64,000 nt of DNA from Polyangium sp. y55x31 (GTDB lineage: Bacteria; Myxococcota_A; Polyangia; Polyangiales; Polyangiaceae), in the NCBI RefSeq assembly GCF_029946505.1, contig NZ_JARZHG010000002.1, positions 124,001 to 188,000 on the forward strand, read 5' to 3'. Of the stretch, positions 8,044 through 17,630 are shown piece after piece. The notes under the pieces were generated by a model. It was not told the origin of the DNA. It saw only the letters and a list, made by a program, of their open reading frames with translations, and did not search any database. Both the position numbers and the translations under genes were made by a program. The first letter of the stretch is position 1. Every line of letters begins with the position of its first letter.

Positions 8044-8904
8044 ATGGGCCGTTACATCAGCGGAAGCGATGGATTCTCCTACAAGTACGCCGCGGGGGAG
8101 CAGGACAACAACCTGACCGATCTCGCAGCCACATCGGGGGTCGGTAGCTCCTACGTAAAGCCCGAGTTCTGGGCGTGGATGCCCGAGACCGAAGAGAACC
8201 GCGTCATCGACTGCATCGCGCTCGCCAAGGCCATCGTCGCCGAGACCGGGGCGTCGGGCGAGATCACGGCCGTTTCGCGGTATCCGGACGCGGGGATCTT
8301 CCTCGACGAGGGTTACGGCGGCTACGTGCTCGAGTTCGTGCAGTACGCGATGGCCGAGCAGATCCTCGAGGTCGCGCGGCGCGTGGATCGGGCCCTGCCG
8401 TACCCGGCCCGCTTGATGCCGCTCGTCGGCGTCGCGCGATTCGTCATGAGCCGCGAGGACTATCCGCGCATGCTCTCGTACGTGAACGGATTCTTGCCGG
8501 AAAACCTCTCGGTCTCGGAGGTATCGATCCTCGCCGGCCGCGCCAAAGGCCTCGACAAAGCATTCGGAAAGCAGCTCCAGGCGTTACGCGGCAAGGAGGA
8601 CTTTCTCCCTTTCATGGGCTTTCAGATCCTATGTCACGCGATCTGGAAGGACCTGCCCTCCATCGAGGTCTGGGAGAAGGATCCCGCGATCACGGCCGCG
8701 GGGTTCTGGGAGAACGCGCCCGAGTGGGGACCTTCGTGGCTCCTCCGGGGCGGCGACGAGACGGGTGAGCAGCGCTGGGTATCGGGCCTCGTGCGCCTCT
8801 TCCAGGGCGACAGCGCAGGCGCGCGGACGGAATTCGTGGCGGCGCGTGAGCGCGGCGAGGTGCGCGCGACGCGGTGGGTCGAAATGGTCGATCGACCTCT
8901 CTGA
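8044..8904 (+). CDS. Protein of unknown function
   Basis: 286 residues beginning MGRYISGSDGFSYKYAAGEQ at an ATG with GAGGAG seven bases upstream. No signal peptide, membrane segment or familiar catalytic motif. The sequence is rich in aromatic residues and Trp (FWAWMPETEE, FWENAPEWGPSWLLRGG) and alternates helical and acidic stretches; the last 50 residues could form a TPR-like helical pair (RLFQGDSAGARTEFVAARERG). Divergent from the gene starting at 7890 across about 150 bases. Coding is supported by start, ribosome site and codon bias only; function unknown. Confidence 0.65.
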   Translation: MGRYISGSDGFSYKYAAGEQDNNLTDLAATSGVGSSYVKPEFWAWMPETEENRVIDCIALAKAIVAETGASGEITAVSRYPDAGIFLDEGYGGYVLEFVQYAMAEQILEVARRVDRALPYPARLMPLVGVARFVMSREDYPRMLSYVNGFLPENLSVSEVSILAGRAKGLDKAFGKQLQALRGKEDFLPFMGFQILCHAIWKDLPSIEVWEKDPAITAAGFWENAPEWGPSWLLRGGDETGEQRWVSGLVRLFQGDSAGARTEFVAARERGEVRATRWVEMVDRPL

Positions 8905-8990
8905 CGGGTCTCCTCGAAAAACCTCTTGTGGGCGGCCCGCGTGAGGTGTAGCGAACGAGGAGGGCATTCGTTCGCCCTGAGGGGTCACGC

Positions 8991-9767
8991 ATGAAGATTC
9001 GCACGAAGATCCTGTGGTTCGTCGGGGCGCTCGCGCTCGCCGGGGCTCCGGCGTGTGAGGACGGGCCGAAAGGGCCGGCCCAGGAGCACTTGAAGAAGGG
9101 CGACGAGTTCCTGGCCGCGAGTGATTTCGCCAAAGCGGCCGAGGAGTACGGCAAGTCGCTCGAGGCCGATCCCAAGCAGGAGAAGGTCTGGGAGAAGAAG
9201 GCCTACAGCTACAAGGAAGCCGGCGACATGGCGAAGGCCGAAGAGGCCATCCTGAAGACGCTCGAGTTCAAGCCCGACGCGGCCAAGAAGGCCGAGGTCT
9301 ACGCGAACCTCGCCGGCGTCTACATGGAGAAGAACGACACGGCCAACGCCGAGAAAAACTACGCCGAGGCCCTCAAGCTGAACCCGAACGACGACAAGTC
9401 CCTCGCGTGGCTGGCCGAGTTCGCCGCGCGCCGGGGCGGCGCCCGCGACATGAAGGCCCCGATCGTCCCGGACGAGCTGAAGAAGGCGATCGAGTCCTAC
9501 GACAAGGTGATCGCGCTCAAGCCCGACGACGCCGCCGCGTACACGAACAAGCGCATCGCGGTCGGCCGGCTGATGGAGCACGAGCGGCTCCAGAAGGAGG
9601 CCGCGACGAAGGAGGTCGAGGAGGCGGTCGCGGCCAAGGACAAGGCCAAGGAGGACGACGCCAAGGCCCGCGCAGACAAGCACCAGGCGCAGATGGACGA
9701 GTACAAGAAGCAGCTCGACGAGCTCGGCAAGAAGATCGGCGAAGTGATGAAGGCCGGGAAGAAGTGA
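8991..9767 (+). CDS. TPR-repeat lipoprotein
   Basis: 258 residues. A hydrophobic N-terminal signal ends in APAC, a plausible but non-canonical lipobox. Residues 30-145 hold three to four tetratricopeptide repeats (for example AEEYGKSLEADPKQEKVWEKK and NAEKNYAEALKLNPND), and a further repeat-like unit follows around 165-185. The C-terminal 60 residues are Lys/Glu/Ala-rich and would form a coiled coil. TPR proteins act as binding scaffolds; no partner is evident. The esterase gene starts ten bases after the stop, so the two are probably co-transcribed. Confidence 0.8.
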   Translation: MKIRTKILWFVGALALAGAPACEDGPKGPAQEHLKKGDEFLAASDFAKAAEEYGKSLEADPKQEKVWEKKAYSYKEAGDMAKAEEAILKTLEFKPDAAKKAEVYANLAGVYMEKNDTANAEKNYAEALKLNPNDDKSLAWLAEFAARRGGARDMKAPIVPDELKKAIESYDKVIALKPDDAAAYTNKRIAVGRLMEHERLQKEAATKEVEEAVAAKDKAKEDDAKARADKHQAQMDEYKKQLDELGKKIGEVMKAGKK

Positions 9768-9777
9768 GCCCCGCCGC

Positions 9778-10893
9778 GTGATCCCCCGCGCCGCCGTCGC
9801 CCTCCTCCCCGCCCTCGTATTGCCGCTCGCCTGCACGCTCGACGCCCATTCGGATGACCCCACGGCGAGCCATACCGCTTCGAGCGGAAGCGGAAGCGGC
9901 GGCGGAAGCGGAGGCGGCGGCAGCGGAAGCGGCGGCGCAGGCGGCAGCGGCAGCGCAGGCGGCAGCGGCGGCGGGGGTCCGATCGTCCCGCTCCCGACGA
10001 CGCCGTTCACCCTCGGCGGGCAAAATGGCTGGGAGCACGACGAGGCCCAGCCCTCGGGTTATTTCCACACCTACGACGCCCTCACGATTGGCCCCGCGGG
10101 TTTTGCCCCGCGCAAGGTCCACGTCTACCTGCCCCGCGCGTATGCCCAGACCGACGCGCGTTATCCCGTCGTGTACATGAACGACGGGCACACGACGTTC
10201 TGGCCCGGCGGGCCCGGGAACATCACGTGGGACGTCGATCAGCGCCTCTCCGAGCTTTATGCCGAGAAGGCTATACCCGAGGTGATCGTCGTGGCCCTCC
10301 ACCCGATCGAGCGGGAGCGCGAATACAGCCACGTCGACATGGGCGACGGCAAACCCTGCTGCGACGTCGAAGAATACACAGCCTACGTCGCGGACGACGT
10401 CAAGAGCTGGATCGACACGTATTACCGCACGAAGCCCGAGCCCGCGAACACGGCCATCATCGGCTCCTCGCGCGGCGGGCTCGCGTCGTTTTACATGGCG
10501 AACCGGCGGCCCGATCGGTTCGGCAAGGCCGGCTGCCTCTCGCCGTCGTTCTGGGCGGGGCTCGACCCGGTCTTCGGCGGCAACTTCCCGGGCGGCCCCC
10601 TCGAAAGCTCGGTGCTCGTGACGACCCTCGCGGGCACGCTCCAAAATCCCTCGATCCGGCCGCGGCTCTGGATCGACTGGGGCCTCGTGCGCACGGGCGG
10701 CTTCCACAACGAGGCCATCGAGGCGGCCGCCACGAAGCGTGGGATCGAAATGGTCGGGCTCCTCGAACAATCGTACGGCTACGTCGAGGGCAAGGAGCTC
10801 TTCTGGTACGAGGATCCCATCGGCGCCCACGACGAGATCTCCTGGAACCGACGCTTCCCCGACGTCATGAAGGCGCTGTTCGGGACGCCGTGA
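9778..10893 (+). CDS. Secreted putative esterase of the enterochelin-esterase-like (PF00756) family
   Basis: 371 residues: a signal peptide with lipobox-like LAC, a low-complexity Gly/Ser linker (about 36-67), then an alpha/beta-hydrolase domain of the putative-esterase type. Visible features are VYLPRAY, PVVYMNDGHTTF, the nucleophile elbow GSSRGG and the C-terminal His in GAHDEISW. This family hydrolyses esters of siderophores, feruloyl groups or mycolates; the substrate here is unknown. The GTG start lies ten bases after the TPR lipoprotein stop. The last 29 bases overlap the end of the convergent YeeE-type gene. Confidence 0.82.
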   Translation: MIPRAAVALLPALVLPLACTLDAHSDDPTASHTASSGSGSGGGSGGGGSGSGGAGGSGSAGGSGGGGPIVPLPTTPFTLGGQNGWEHDEAQPSGYFHTYDALTIGPAGFAPRKVHVYLPRAYAQTDARYPVVYMNDGHTTFWPGGPGNITWDVDQRLSELYAEKAIPEVIVVALHPIEREREYSHVDMGDGKPCCDVEEYTAYVADDVKSWIDTYYRTKPEPANTAIIGSSRGGLASFYMANRRPDRFGKAGCLSPSFWAGLDPVFGGNFPGGPLESSVLVTTLAGTLQNPSIRPRLWIDWGLVRTGGFHNEAIEAAATKRGIEMVGLLEQSYGYVEGKELFWYEDPIGAHDEISWNRRFPDVMKALFGTP

Positions 10894-11326
10894 CCGAGGC
10901 GCGCGCGTCCACGAGGACGTGCTCGGCCACCATTCCCACGACCATCGCGCCCACGAACGCCACGGCGCCCGGGCTACCGGCGAGCAGATTCACGATGCCG
11001 GGTCCGGGGCAGATCCCCGCGAGCCCCCAGCCCACGCCGAACAGCGCCGCGCCGGCGAGCAAGCGCACGTCGATGTTCTTCTTCTCGGGGAACCGAAAGC
11101 CCCCGCCGAACAGGGGCGCAGCGCGCTTCCGGGCGATCCGGACCGCGACGAAATGCACCACGATCGCGCCCACCATCACGAAGGCGAGGCTCGGATCCCA
11201 GTCGCCCGTGACATCGAGGAATCCGATCACCTTCGCGGGCAAGGTCATCCCGGAGAGCGCGAGCCCCGCGCCGAACAGAAGCCCGGACGCGACCGCGGCG
11301 CTCCCGCGTCGAGGGTCGAGCTTCAT
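10865..11326 (-). CDS. YeeE/YedE-family sulfur transport membrane protein, second half-subunit (DUF6691 type)
   Basis: 153 residues with four hydrophobic segments. It contains the conserved GxxxSGMTxPxKVxGFLD region near the N-terminus (GAGLALSGMTLPAKVIGFLD) and GWGLAGICPGPGIVNL near the C-terminus. In the YeeE/YedE family, conserved cysteines move thiosulfate or another sulfur compound across the inner membrane; many bacteria split the transporter into two adjacent half-genes as here. The ATG at 11326 overlaps the stop of the first half as ATGA. The 3' end overlaps the convergent esterase gene by 29 bases. The sulfur substrate is inferred from the family only. Confidence 0.88.
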   Translation of the reverse strand: MKLDPRRGSAAVASGLLFGAGLALSGMTLPAKVIGFLDVTGDWDPSLAFVMVGAIVVHFVAVRIARKRAAPLFGGGFRFPEKKNIDVRLLAGAALFGVGWGLAGICPGPGIVNLLAGSPGAVAFVGAMVVGMVAEHVLVDARASVTASRTAPS

Positions 11327-11754
11327 GGCGCACCTCCGCCGAGCTTTCGCACCACGACCGCCGTGAGCGCGCCCGTGGCCATGAACGTCAGCGTCGCGGC
11401 CAGCGAGCGCGCCGAGAGGCGGCTCAATCCGCAGACGCCGTGCCCGCTCGTGCAACCATTGCCGAGCCGCGTCCCGAACCCGACCAGAAGCCCCGCGGCC
11501 ACGGCGAGCGGGACCGAAATCTCGTTCGCGCCGGGAAAACTCTCGGGCCGGAGCGCGAGGAGCAGCGCGCCCCCGCCGAGCATCCCCAGCAGAAAGAGCA
11601 ATCGCTCCATGCGATCGTTCGTCCCCGGCAGGACGAGCCCCGCGGCCATGCCGCTGATTCCTGCGATTCGGCCATTCCCGAGCAGCAGCACCGAAGCGGA
11701 GAGACCGATGAGCACACCCCCGAGCAGTGCGGGCAGCGGCGTGAAACCTTGCAT
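11323..11754 (-). CDS. YeeE/YedE-family sulfur transport membrane protein, first half-subunit
   Basis: 143 residues from the ATG at 11754, starting MQGFTPLPALLGGVLIG as is usual for this half-subunit; four hydrophobic segments. Family hallmarks are NGRIAGISG and GNGCTSGHGVCGLSRLSARS, whose cysteines are thought to relay the sulfur substrate. An upstream ATG at 11796 has a better ribosome site (GAGAGG, seven bases away) and would add 14 residues, so the true start is uncertain. Translation is coupled to the next gene by ATGA. No persulfide dioxygenase or ArsR-type regulator, common partners elsewhere, is present next door; the neighbour is a histidine kinase read the other way. Confidence 0.87.
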   Translation of the reverse strand: MQGFTPLPALLGGVLIGLSASVLLLGNGRIAGISGMAAGLVLPGTNDRMERLLFLLGMLGGGALLLALRPESFPGANEISVPLAVAAGLLVGFGTRLGNGCTSGHGVCGLSRLSARSLAATLTFMATGALTAVVVRKLGGGAP

Positions 11755-11945
11755 GATGCAAGAGCTTAGCAGCGAACGTGCCAGCCCACGAAACATCGGG
11801 ATCCCTCTCGAACCTCGGCCCCTCGGCTCCAGGCGAAACACGTACGTTTCATGGCTGAAACGTCCGGCTCCTCGCCTGCGTCCCGCCGAGCTCACGCCAT
11901 GACGTGTGGGACAATCCCTGACGTTCGGCGCTGATAGCTGGTAAA

Positions 11946-14531
11946 TTGCGCTTAATGGCCTGGGAGGGGGACCAAGCTCGACACCCGGAGCCGCGGGGCC
12001 CAGCGGAGGATCTGGTGGAATGCCCGCCCATCTCCCGTTCGGTCGCGCGCCTGCCCGTCGTCTTTGCCGTCGTCGTCGTGATCGTGGCCCTCTGCACGCT
12101 CGCCGGCTGGGCGCGCGACATCCCCGGCCTGCATACCTGGCTGCCGCAGCATCAACCCATGATGCCGGTCACCGCCGTGGCGCTCATCTTCCAGGCGCTC
12201 ACCGTGCTCTCCATGAGCGAGGCCCGGCGAAGGCGAAACCCGTCCTGGTGCTTGCCGGCGCGTACGTTCGCGGCCGCCTCGTTTGCCCTCACGTTCGCCA
12301 GCCTCCTCGAATATGCGAGCGGCCTCGTCCTCCTCGACCGCCTCCTCTTCCCGGACACGGCGTATGCCATGCCCGGCCCTTTCCCGGGCCGGATGTCGCT
12401 GTACACGGCCGTCGTCGCGACCCTCACGTCGCTCGCGTGCCTCTCGGTGTCCATGCGCTCGCAGCGCGCGCGGGCCTTCACCTCCCCGTTTGCTGTGCTC
12501 GGGGGATTGCTCGCGCTCCTTGCGCTCGTCGGGCAGGTGCAGGGCGCCCGGATCCTCTTCGGCGTCAACCGCATGATCGGGATGGCCATTCCGAGCGCCG
12601 TCTCGACGCTGCTCATCGCCCTCTCCTGCCTCGCGCTCACGCCCGAGCGGGGCATCGTTTCGGCCCTTTTGCGCGGCGGATCGAGCGGCGTCCTGCTCCG
12701 CAGGCTCCTCGTCGTGGCCACGATCCTGCCGCTCGGCCTCGCCCTCCTCCTGCGCCTCGGGACGTACGCGAAGCTCTACAGCCTCGCGTTTTCTTTTTCC
12801 GTGTTCGTCCTCCTCACGCTCGTCACCTTCCACGTCATTGCGTTCATCGCCGCGGGCGTCGTGGCGCGTATCGAGGAGGATCGCGTGGAGCGCGCCGTCC
12901 TCTCGGCCGCGCGGGCGCAGGTGACCGCCGAGCGCGACCGGGCTCGGGCGCTCGCCGAGGCGCTGCGGCAAAACCAGGCGCAGCTCCAGGCCATCATCGA
13001 TCACGCGCCCGCTGCCATCTACATCAAGGACGCGGAGGGCCGATTGGTGCTCGTCAATCGATGCGTCGAGCTCGCGTATGGCAAGCCCCGGGATCTCTTG
13101 ATCGGCGCCTTCGAGCGCGACATGATCCCGAAAGAGACGGCCGCCGCATTCGAGGCCCACGACGCGCTCGTCCGGGACCGCGGCCACCCGATCGAGGCCG
13201 AGGAGCGCATGCTCCTGCCCGACGGCCTCCACACGTACCTGTCCGTCAAATTCCCCCTGCCCGGCCCCGACGGCGGCGCCGCCCTCGTGGCGGGCATTTC
13301 CACGGACATCACCGAGAAGAAGCGATTCGAGGAGCGTCGGGAGTTCTTGCTCGCGCTCCAGTCCGACCTCTTGCATTACGAGGATCCCGCGACGCTCGCG
13401 GGGATCGCGGTCGGGCGCCTCGGCGAGCGGCTCGGCGTGGACGGCGCGGGGCTCGTGCTCGTGGATCACGCGGCCCGCGAGGTCGTGCACCTCCCGGGGT
13501 ACGAATACGGCAAACCTCCTCAGGACGTGTGGCGTTTTCCCCTCGACGTCTGGGGCCAAGCGCTCGACGAGGTGCGGGAGGGGCACGTCATCGTGGTCGG
13601 CGACACGCGCACCGACGCGCGCGTGTGCGCCGATTACGAGCGATATCATTCGCGTTACGGCGTCGGCGCGTTGCTCATGGCGCCGCTCTTCCGCAACGGC
13701 GGCTGGGTCGCGTATCTTTATGCACACACCACGACGTCGCATTCATGGACCGACGACGAGGTCGAGCTCTTCCGGGCCGTCGCGGACATCACCTGGCCTC
13801 TGTACGAGAATGCGCGCCTCGTCGTCCTGCTCCGCGACGCCGTGCGCGCCCGCGACGATTTCCTCTCGATCGCCTCGCACGAGCTCAAGACGCCGCTCAC
13901 CCCGCTGCTCCTCCGGCTCGAATCCCTCGAACGCGCGACCGCGCAGCAACCGGATTCGCCGTACGTGCGCACCGTGACGAGCGTGCTCGACGTGGCCAAG
14001 CGCCAGCTCAGGCGCCTCACGGACCTCACCACGGACCTGCTCGACGCGACGCGCATTCAAGCGGGCAAGCTCTCCGTGGAGCGGGAGGAGGTCGATCTCG
14101 TCGAGGTCGTGCGCGACATGTGCCAGCGCTTCGGGCTCGACGCCGCGCGCGTGCACTCGCCCCTCCTCGTCGACGCCCCGCCCAGGGTCGTGGGCCTCTG
14201 GGATCGGCTCCGCATCGAGCAGGTCGTGGACAACCTGCTCTCGAATGCGCTGAAATACGGTCCGGGAAAGCCGATCCGCATCGAGATCGGCACCACCTCC
14301 GGCTCCGCCGTCCTCACGGTGAGGGACCAGGGAATCGGCATTCGCGCCGAGGATCACGAGCGTATCTTCGGTCGATTCGAGCGGGCCGTCTCCGAGCGCA
14401 GTTATGGCGGGCTCGGGCTCGGGCTCCACATCGTCCGCGCCATCGTGCAAGCGTTTGGCGGAACGATCTGCGTCCACAGCGTGCCGGGCGAAGGCGCCGC
14501 GTTCACGGTGACGTTGCCGCTCGGGCGGTAG
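11946..14531 (+). CDS. Membrane PAS-GAF sensor histidine kinase
   Basis: 861 residues. About 30-310 contain seven or eight membrane segments forming an N-terminal sensor of MASE-like appearance. A coiled linker (about 310-345) is followed by a PAS domain (about 345-458), a GAF domain (about 475-630), HisKA with H645 in SIASHELKTP, and an ATPase domain with the N box NLLSNALKYG, G1 DQGIGI and G2 GGLGLGLHI. It should autophosphorylate and pass phosphate to an unlinked regulator; no response regulator lies beside it. The start is TTG at 11946 or ATG at 11955 (MAWEGD); neither has a strong ribosome site. Divergent from the sulfur transporter. Confidence 0.93.
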   Translation: MRLMAWEGDQARHPEPRGPAEDLVECPPISRSVARLPVVFAVVVVIVALCTLAGWARDIPGLHTWLPQHQPMMPVTAVALIFQALTVLSMSEARRRRNPSWCLPARTFAAASFALTFASLLEYASGLVLLDRLLFPDTAYAMPGPFPGRMSLYTAVVATLTSLACLSVSMRSQRARAFTSPFAVLGGLLALLALVGQVQGARILFGVNRMIGMAIPSAVSTLLIALSCLALTPERGIVSALLRGGSSGVLLRRLLVVATILPLGLALLLRLGTYAKLYSLAFSFSVFVLLTLVTFHVIAFIAAGVVARIEEDRVERAVLSAARAQVTAERDRARALAEALRQNQAQLQAIIDHAPAAIYIKDAEGRLVLVNRCVELAYGKPRDLLIGAFERDMIPKETAAAFEAHDALVRDRGHPIEAEERMLLPDGLHTYLSVKFPLPGPDGGAALVAGISTDITEKKRFEERREFLLALQSDLLHYEDPATLAGIAVGRLGERLGVDGAGLVLVDHAAREVVHLPGYEYGKPPQDVWRFPLDVWGQALDEVREGHVIVVGDTRTDARVCADYERYHSRYGVGALLMAPLFRNGGWVAYLYAHTTTSHSWTDDEVELFRAVADITWPLYENARLVVLLRDAVRARDDFLSIASHELKTPLTPLLLRLESLERATAQQPDSPYVRTVTSVLDVAKRQLRRLTDLTTDLLDATRIQAGKLSVEREEVDLVEVVRDMCQRFGLDAARVHSPLLVDAPPRVVGLWDRLRIEQVVDNLLSNALKYGPGKPIRIEIGTTSGSAVLTVRDQGIGIRAEDHERIFGRFERAVSERSYGGLGLGLHIVRAIVQAFGGTICVHSVPGEGAAFTVTLPLGR

Positions 14532-14555
14532 GCGAATCGAGCCGCGGGCGGCTCT

Positions 14556-15446
14556 TCACGCCTCTTTCCATCGGAGAAATGCGGCGACCTCGGCGGTCAC
14601 GAGCTCGGGGCGCTCGTGATGAATCCAGTGCGTCGCGTCGGGGACGTGCACGATGCGCACGTTCGGCACGAGGTCCCCTCCCGGATCGGCGAGCTCGCGG
14701 CCGAGGTGACGATCCAGATCACCCCAGAGCACGAGCACGGGCGCGTCGATGCGGCGCGTCTCGACCTGGCTTTTGCGACGAATGGCGGCGCGATAATAAT
14801 TGATCATACCCGTCAGCGCGCCGGGCGCCGCGAACGCCTCGCGATATCGATCGAGGTCCTCGGCGTCGAACGCGTTCGGCCCGCGCACCTCCTCGCGGAG
14901 CGCCTTCATCAGGAGCGCGTGGCCGTCCCGGCCGAGGAAGTGCTCGGGGACGCCGGGGAGCTGGAACATGAACATGTACCAGCTCCGCACGAGCTGCCGC
15001 GGCGAGCGCAACCCGTCGCGCAGCATCCGCGTGGGATGCGGGCCATTGATCACGACGAGGCGATCCAAGAGCTCCGGATGCGCCATGGCGAAGCACCAGG
15101 CGACGCCGGCGCCCCAGTCGTGCCCCACGACCGACGCCCGCGGCGCGCCGAGCGCGCGCACGAGCCCCGCGATATCGGCGGCGAGGTGGCGGGGGCCGTA
15201 CGGCTCGATCCCCTCGGGTTTGTCCGACGCGCCGTATCCGCGCATGTCGGGGGCGACCACGTGGAACCCCTCGCGGGCGAGGGCCGGGAGGATACGCCGC
15301 CACGCATACCAGAACTCGGGAAACCCATGCAGCAGGATGACGAGCGGCCCGCTGCCGGCCTCGGCGATGTGCAGGCGGACCTCGCCGACGTCGACGGTGC
15401 GGTGGCGGATCTCGGGACTCGCGTCCCCGGACTGGGAGGTGCTCAT
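14556..15446 (-). CDS. Alpha/beta hydrolase, epoxide-hydrolase-like
   Basis: 296 residues from the ATG at 15446. Hallmarks of soluble epoxide hydrolases and their relatives are the oxyanion-hole HGFPEFWYAW (40-49), DMRGYGASDKP, an Asp nucleophile D110 in GHDWGAG, the acid region WGDLDRHLG and the catalytic His in DATHWIHHERPE. An Asp nucleophile followed by Trp favours epoxide hydrolase or haloacid/haloalkane dehalogenase chemistry over esterase. An in-frame extension of 49 codons upstream is rejected because it is low-complexity and would run into the start of the divergent FHA gene. Cytoplasmic; substrate unknown. Confidence 0.88.
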   Translation of the reverse strand: MSTSQSGDASPEIRHRTVDVGEVRLHIAEAGSGPLVILLHGFPEFWYAWRRILPALAREGFHVVAPDMRGYGASDKPEGIEPYGPRHLAADIAGLVRALGAPRASVVGHDWGAGVAWCFAMAHPELLDRLVVINGPHPTRMLRDGLRSPRQLVRSWYMFMFQLPGVPEHFLGRDGHALLMKALREEVRGPNAFDAEDLDRYREAFAAPGALTGMINYYRAAIRRKSQVETRRIDAPVLVLWGDLDRHLGRELADPGGDLVPNVRIVHVPDATHWIHHERPELVTAEVAAFLRWKEA

Positions 15447-15513
15447 GCGCGGAGTATACGTGATCTCTGCCTGGCCACGCTCGTTGTTGACCGCGGCGCC
15501 CAAACCATGTTGG

Positions 15514-17622
15514 ATGACGGCGAGGGGACTCGTGCCTGTCGATTCGGTCGTCGCCGTTTTGCCCGATGGCGCAGCGCTCGTCGCCGTGCGCAAGATGGAT
15601 GCCTACGGACCCATGGGGTATTCGCTCCGCCTCGACGGAAGGCCCCTCGTCACCGTGGACGGGCGGAACGGCGAGCTTCGCGAGCCCTTGCTTTCTGCGT
15701 TTCTGGATCGCCCGCCCACCCGGGCGACGCCCGCGCCGTTCGGCAATGCGTGGGTGCGCGCCGGCGACGAGGCGTCCGAGATCGTGTGGCTCGTCCAGCC
15801 GCGCCTCGGGGTCGTCGTGCAATGGACGACGGTCGACCGGGACGAGGACGGATTCTTCGACTGCCCGGGCGTCGCGCCCTGGCTCCCGCGGGCCTTTCCG
15901 CTCGGACGGCCGCCCGCCTATGTCGTGGTCCAGGGAGGCCCCGCGGATGGGTACGTCGTGCCCATCCTCGGCCGAACCGTCGTCCGCGGCGACGACGTCC
16001 CTTTGCCCGAGCCCTTCGAGCTCGTGGTCGAGCCCGACGCGGACGGTTTTTTCGTGGCGCTCTCCGATCACCGCGGCGCCTTCGAGGGCCACGTCCCCCA
16101 CGGCGCTGCCCTGCGCGTCGGTGATTCCATTTTGCGGATCGCGTATCACCTGGACGATCGTGCGGTTTGGCAAGGCGCATTCACGCCCCTGCCCCCCGCG
16201 GAGCTTTTCGACGGGCGCACCTTTCCCGATCGCATCGGGGCTCACGTGGGAGGCGCGCTCTTCGTCAGCGTCGATGGCGTGAGCGCCCGCTTCACGACGT
16301 CGCGGGACGGATACTTCGTCGAGGCGCTCGACGATCCGAGCGCCGTCACCCTGGGCTCGCAGCCCCTCGTGCACGGCGCGATGCCGACGCCGCTCCGGCA
16401 CGGAGACGCCCTCGCCTTCTCCGGGAGGGTCTGCCGGGTCTTTCGTCATAGCCCGCACCCCTTCGTCGAAATGCCCGCCCCGCTCGGGACCGCCCCGGCG
16501 GAGGCCCCACGCGCGCCCTCGGCCTTCGTGGCGCGGCCCTTCCGCCCGCCCGAGCCCTCCCTGGCCGAGCTCGTCGCAAACATCCTTTGCCCGCCGCGCC
16601 CCCGCCTGCGCGAGGTCCTCCGCGCGATGCGCCGATGGAGAACCGACGTCCTCGCGGAGAACGCCGAGCAGACCCTCTGGCGCAGCCTGAACACGCGTGA
16701 TCTGCGCTGTCGATTCCCGCTCTTCAACATGGATCGCGCGCGGCCCCGGAGGTTCGGCCGCCGCGCCCCCGTGGCCGCGGGGATCGAGCCGGGCGTCGGA
16801 ATCGAGGAGGTCGACGTTCCGGACCTGGCGCTCACCCTCGCATTGACCAGCGATCCCTCGGGCGCGGAGACGGCCGAGGCGCTCGCCCTTCGCGCCGCCG
16901 AGCTCGCATCGAATGCCCCGGGCGCCGCCCAGGCCATTCGATGGTCCGTCATTCCTTGGCGTGTCCCGCGCGGAAGAACCTTTCCGGACGTCGCGTCGAT
17001 CACGGACGCGGCCCAGGTCGTCGCCATGGATGCGGCGCTCCCGCCCGGCGTTCGTTCGCTCGCCGCCTGGCAACTCCTCCAGTACGACGCCTGGCGCGGA
17101 GCGGCGCCCGAGGGCCCGGCGGGGCCCGATCCGGGCGATCCCCACCTCCTTCTCCTGCGTATCCTTTCGCTCGGGTATCTCGTCGACGAGCTGCGCGACG
17201 GCGTGCTCGATCTGATTGCGCCCATGCCGGACCTCGCGGACGCGGACGACCCCCTTGCGAATGCCGCGGGCTTGTACCCGCTCGACCGTTTCACCCGCGA
17301 CCTCGACGCACGCATGAAACAGCCGCTTTCCCTCGTGGTCATCTCGCCGGGCAAGCACCTCGGCCGCCGGTATTCGATGCCCGAGGGCAGCCACATCCTC
17401 GGCTCCTCGGCCGGCGCCGGCATCCACCTCGACGACCGTCACGGCAGCGTGGCGGCCGAGCACGCGCGAATCGACGTGAATGGCCTCGCCATGCACATCA
17501 CGCCCCTCGCCACGCACGAGACGGCCTTCGTCAATGGGTACGTCCAGCCCCAGCGCCGAAGCCTCGTCCCTGGCGACCGCATTCGGCTCGGCGCCGAGGT
17601 GGAGCTCGAGCTGGTCGAGTAA
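15514..17622 (+). CDS. Large protein with C-terminal FHA domain and two upstream FHA-like modules
   Basis: 702 residues. The last 95 form a clear FHA phosphothreonine-binding fold: GRRYSMPEGSHILGSS, HGSVAAEHARI and TAFVNG. Two earlier stretches (about residues 130-215 and 225-315) show the same strand pattern (GRTVVRGDD...GDSILRI and GAHVGGALFVSVDG...GDALAFSG) and look like degenerate FHA modules. The central 330-590 region is helical, Ala/Arg-rich and unrecognised. FHA proteins read Ser/Thr-kinase signalling, and a Ser/Thr kinase is encoded at 47 kb, but a link is only inference. Start taken as ATG 15514; a GTG at 15532 preceded closely by GAGGGG is possible. Divergent from the hydrolase. 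Confidence 0.78.
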   Translation: MTARGLVPVDSVVAVLPDGAALVAVRKMDAYGPMGYSLRLDGRPLVTVDGRNGELREPLLSAFLDRPPTRATPAPFGNAWVRAGDEASEIVWLVQPRLGVVVQWTTVDRDEDGFFDCPGVAPWLPRAFPLGRPPAYVVVQGGPADGYVVPILGRTVVRGDDVPLPEPFELVVEPDADGFFVALSDHRGAFEGHVPHGAALRVGDSILRIAYHLDDRAVWQGAFTPLPPAELFDGRTFPDRIGAHVGGALFVSVDGVSARFTTSRDGYFVEALDDPSAVTLGSQPLVHGAMPTPLRHGDALAFSGRVCRVFRHSPHPFVEMPAPLGTAPAEAPRAPSAFVARPFRPPEPSLAELVANILCPPRPRLREVLRAMRRWRTDVLAENAEQTLWRSLNTRDLRCRFPLFNMDRARPRRFGRRAPVAAGIEPGVGIEEVDVPDLALTLALTSDPSGAETAEALALRAAELASNAPGAAQAIRWSVIPWRVPRGRTFPDVASITDAAQVVAMDAALPPGVRSLAAWQLLQYDAWRGAAPEGPAGPDPGDPHLLLLRILSLGYLVDELRDGVLDLIAPMPDLADADDPLANAAGLYPLDRFTRDLDARMKQPLSLVVISPGKHLGRRYSMPEGSHILGSSAGAGIHLDDRHGSVAAEHARIDVNGLAMHITPLATHETAFVNGYVQPQRRSLVPGDRIRLGAEVELELVE

Positions 17623-17630
17623 AAGCGCCG

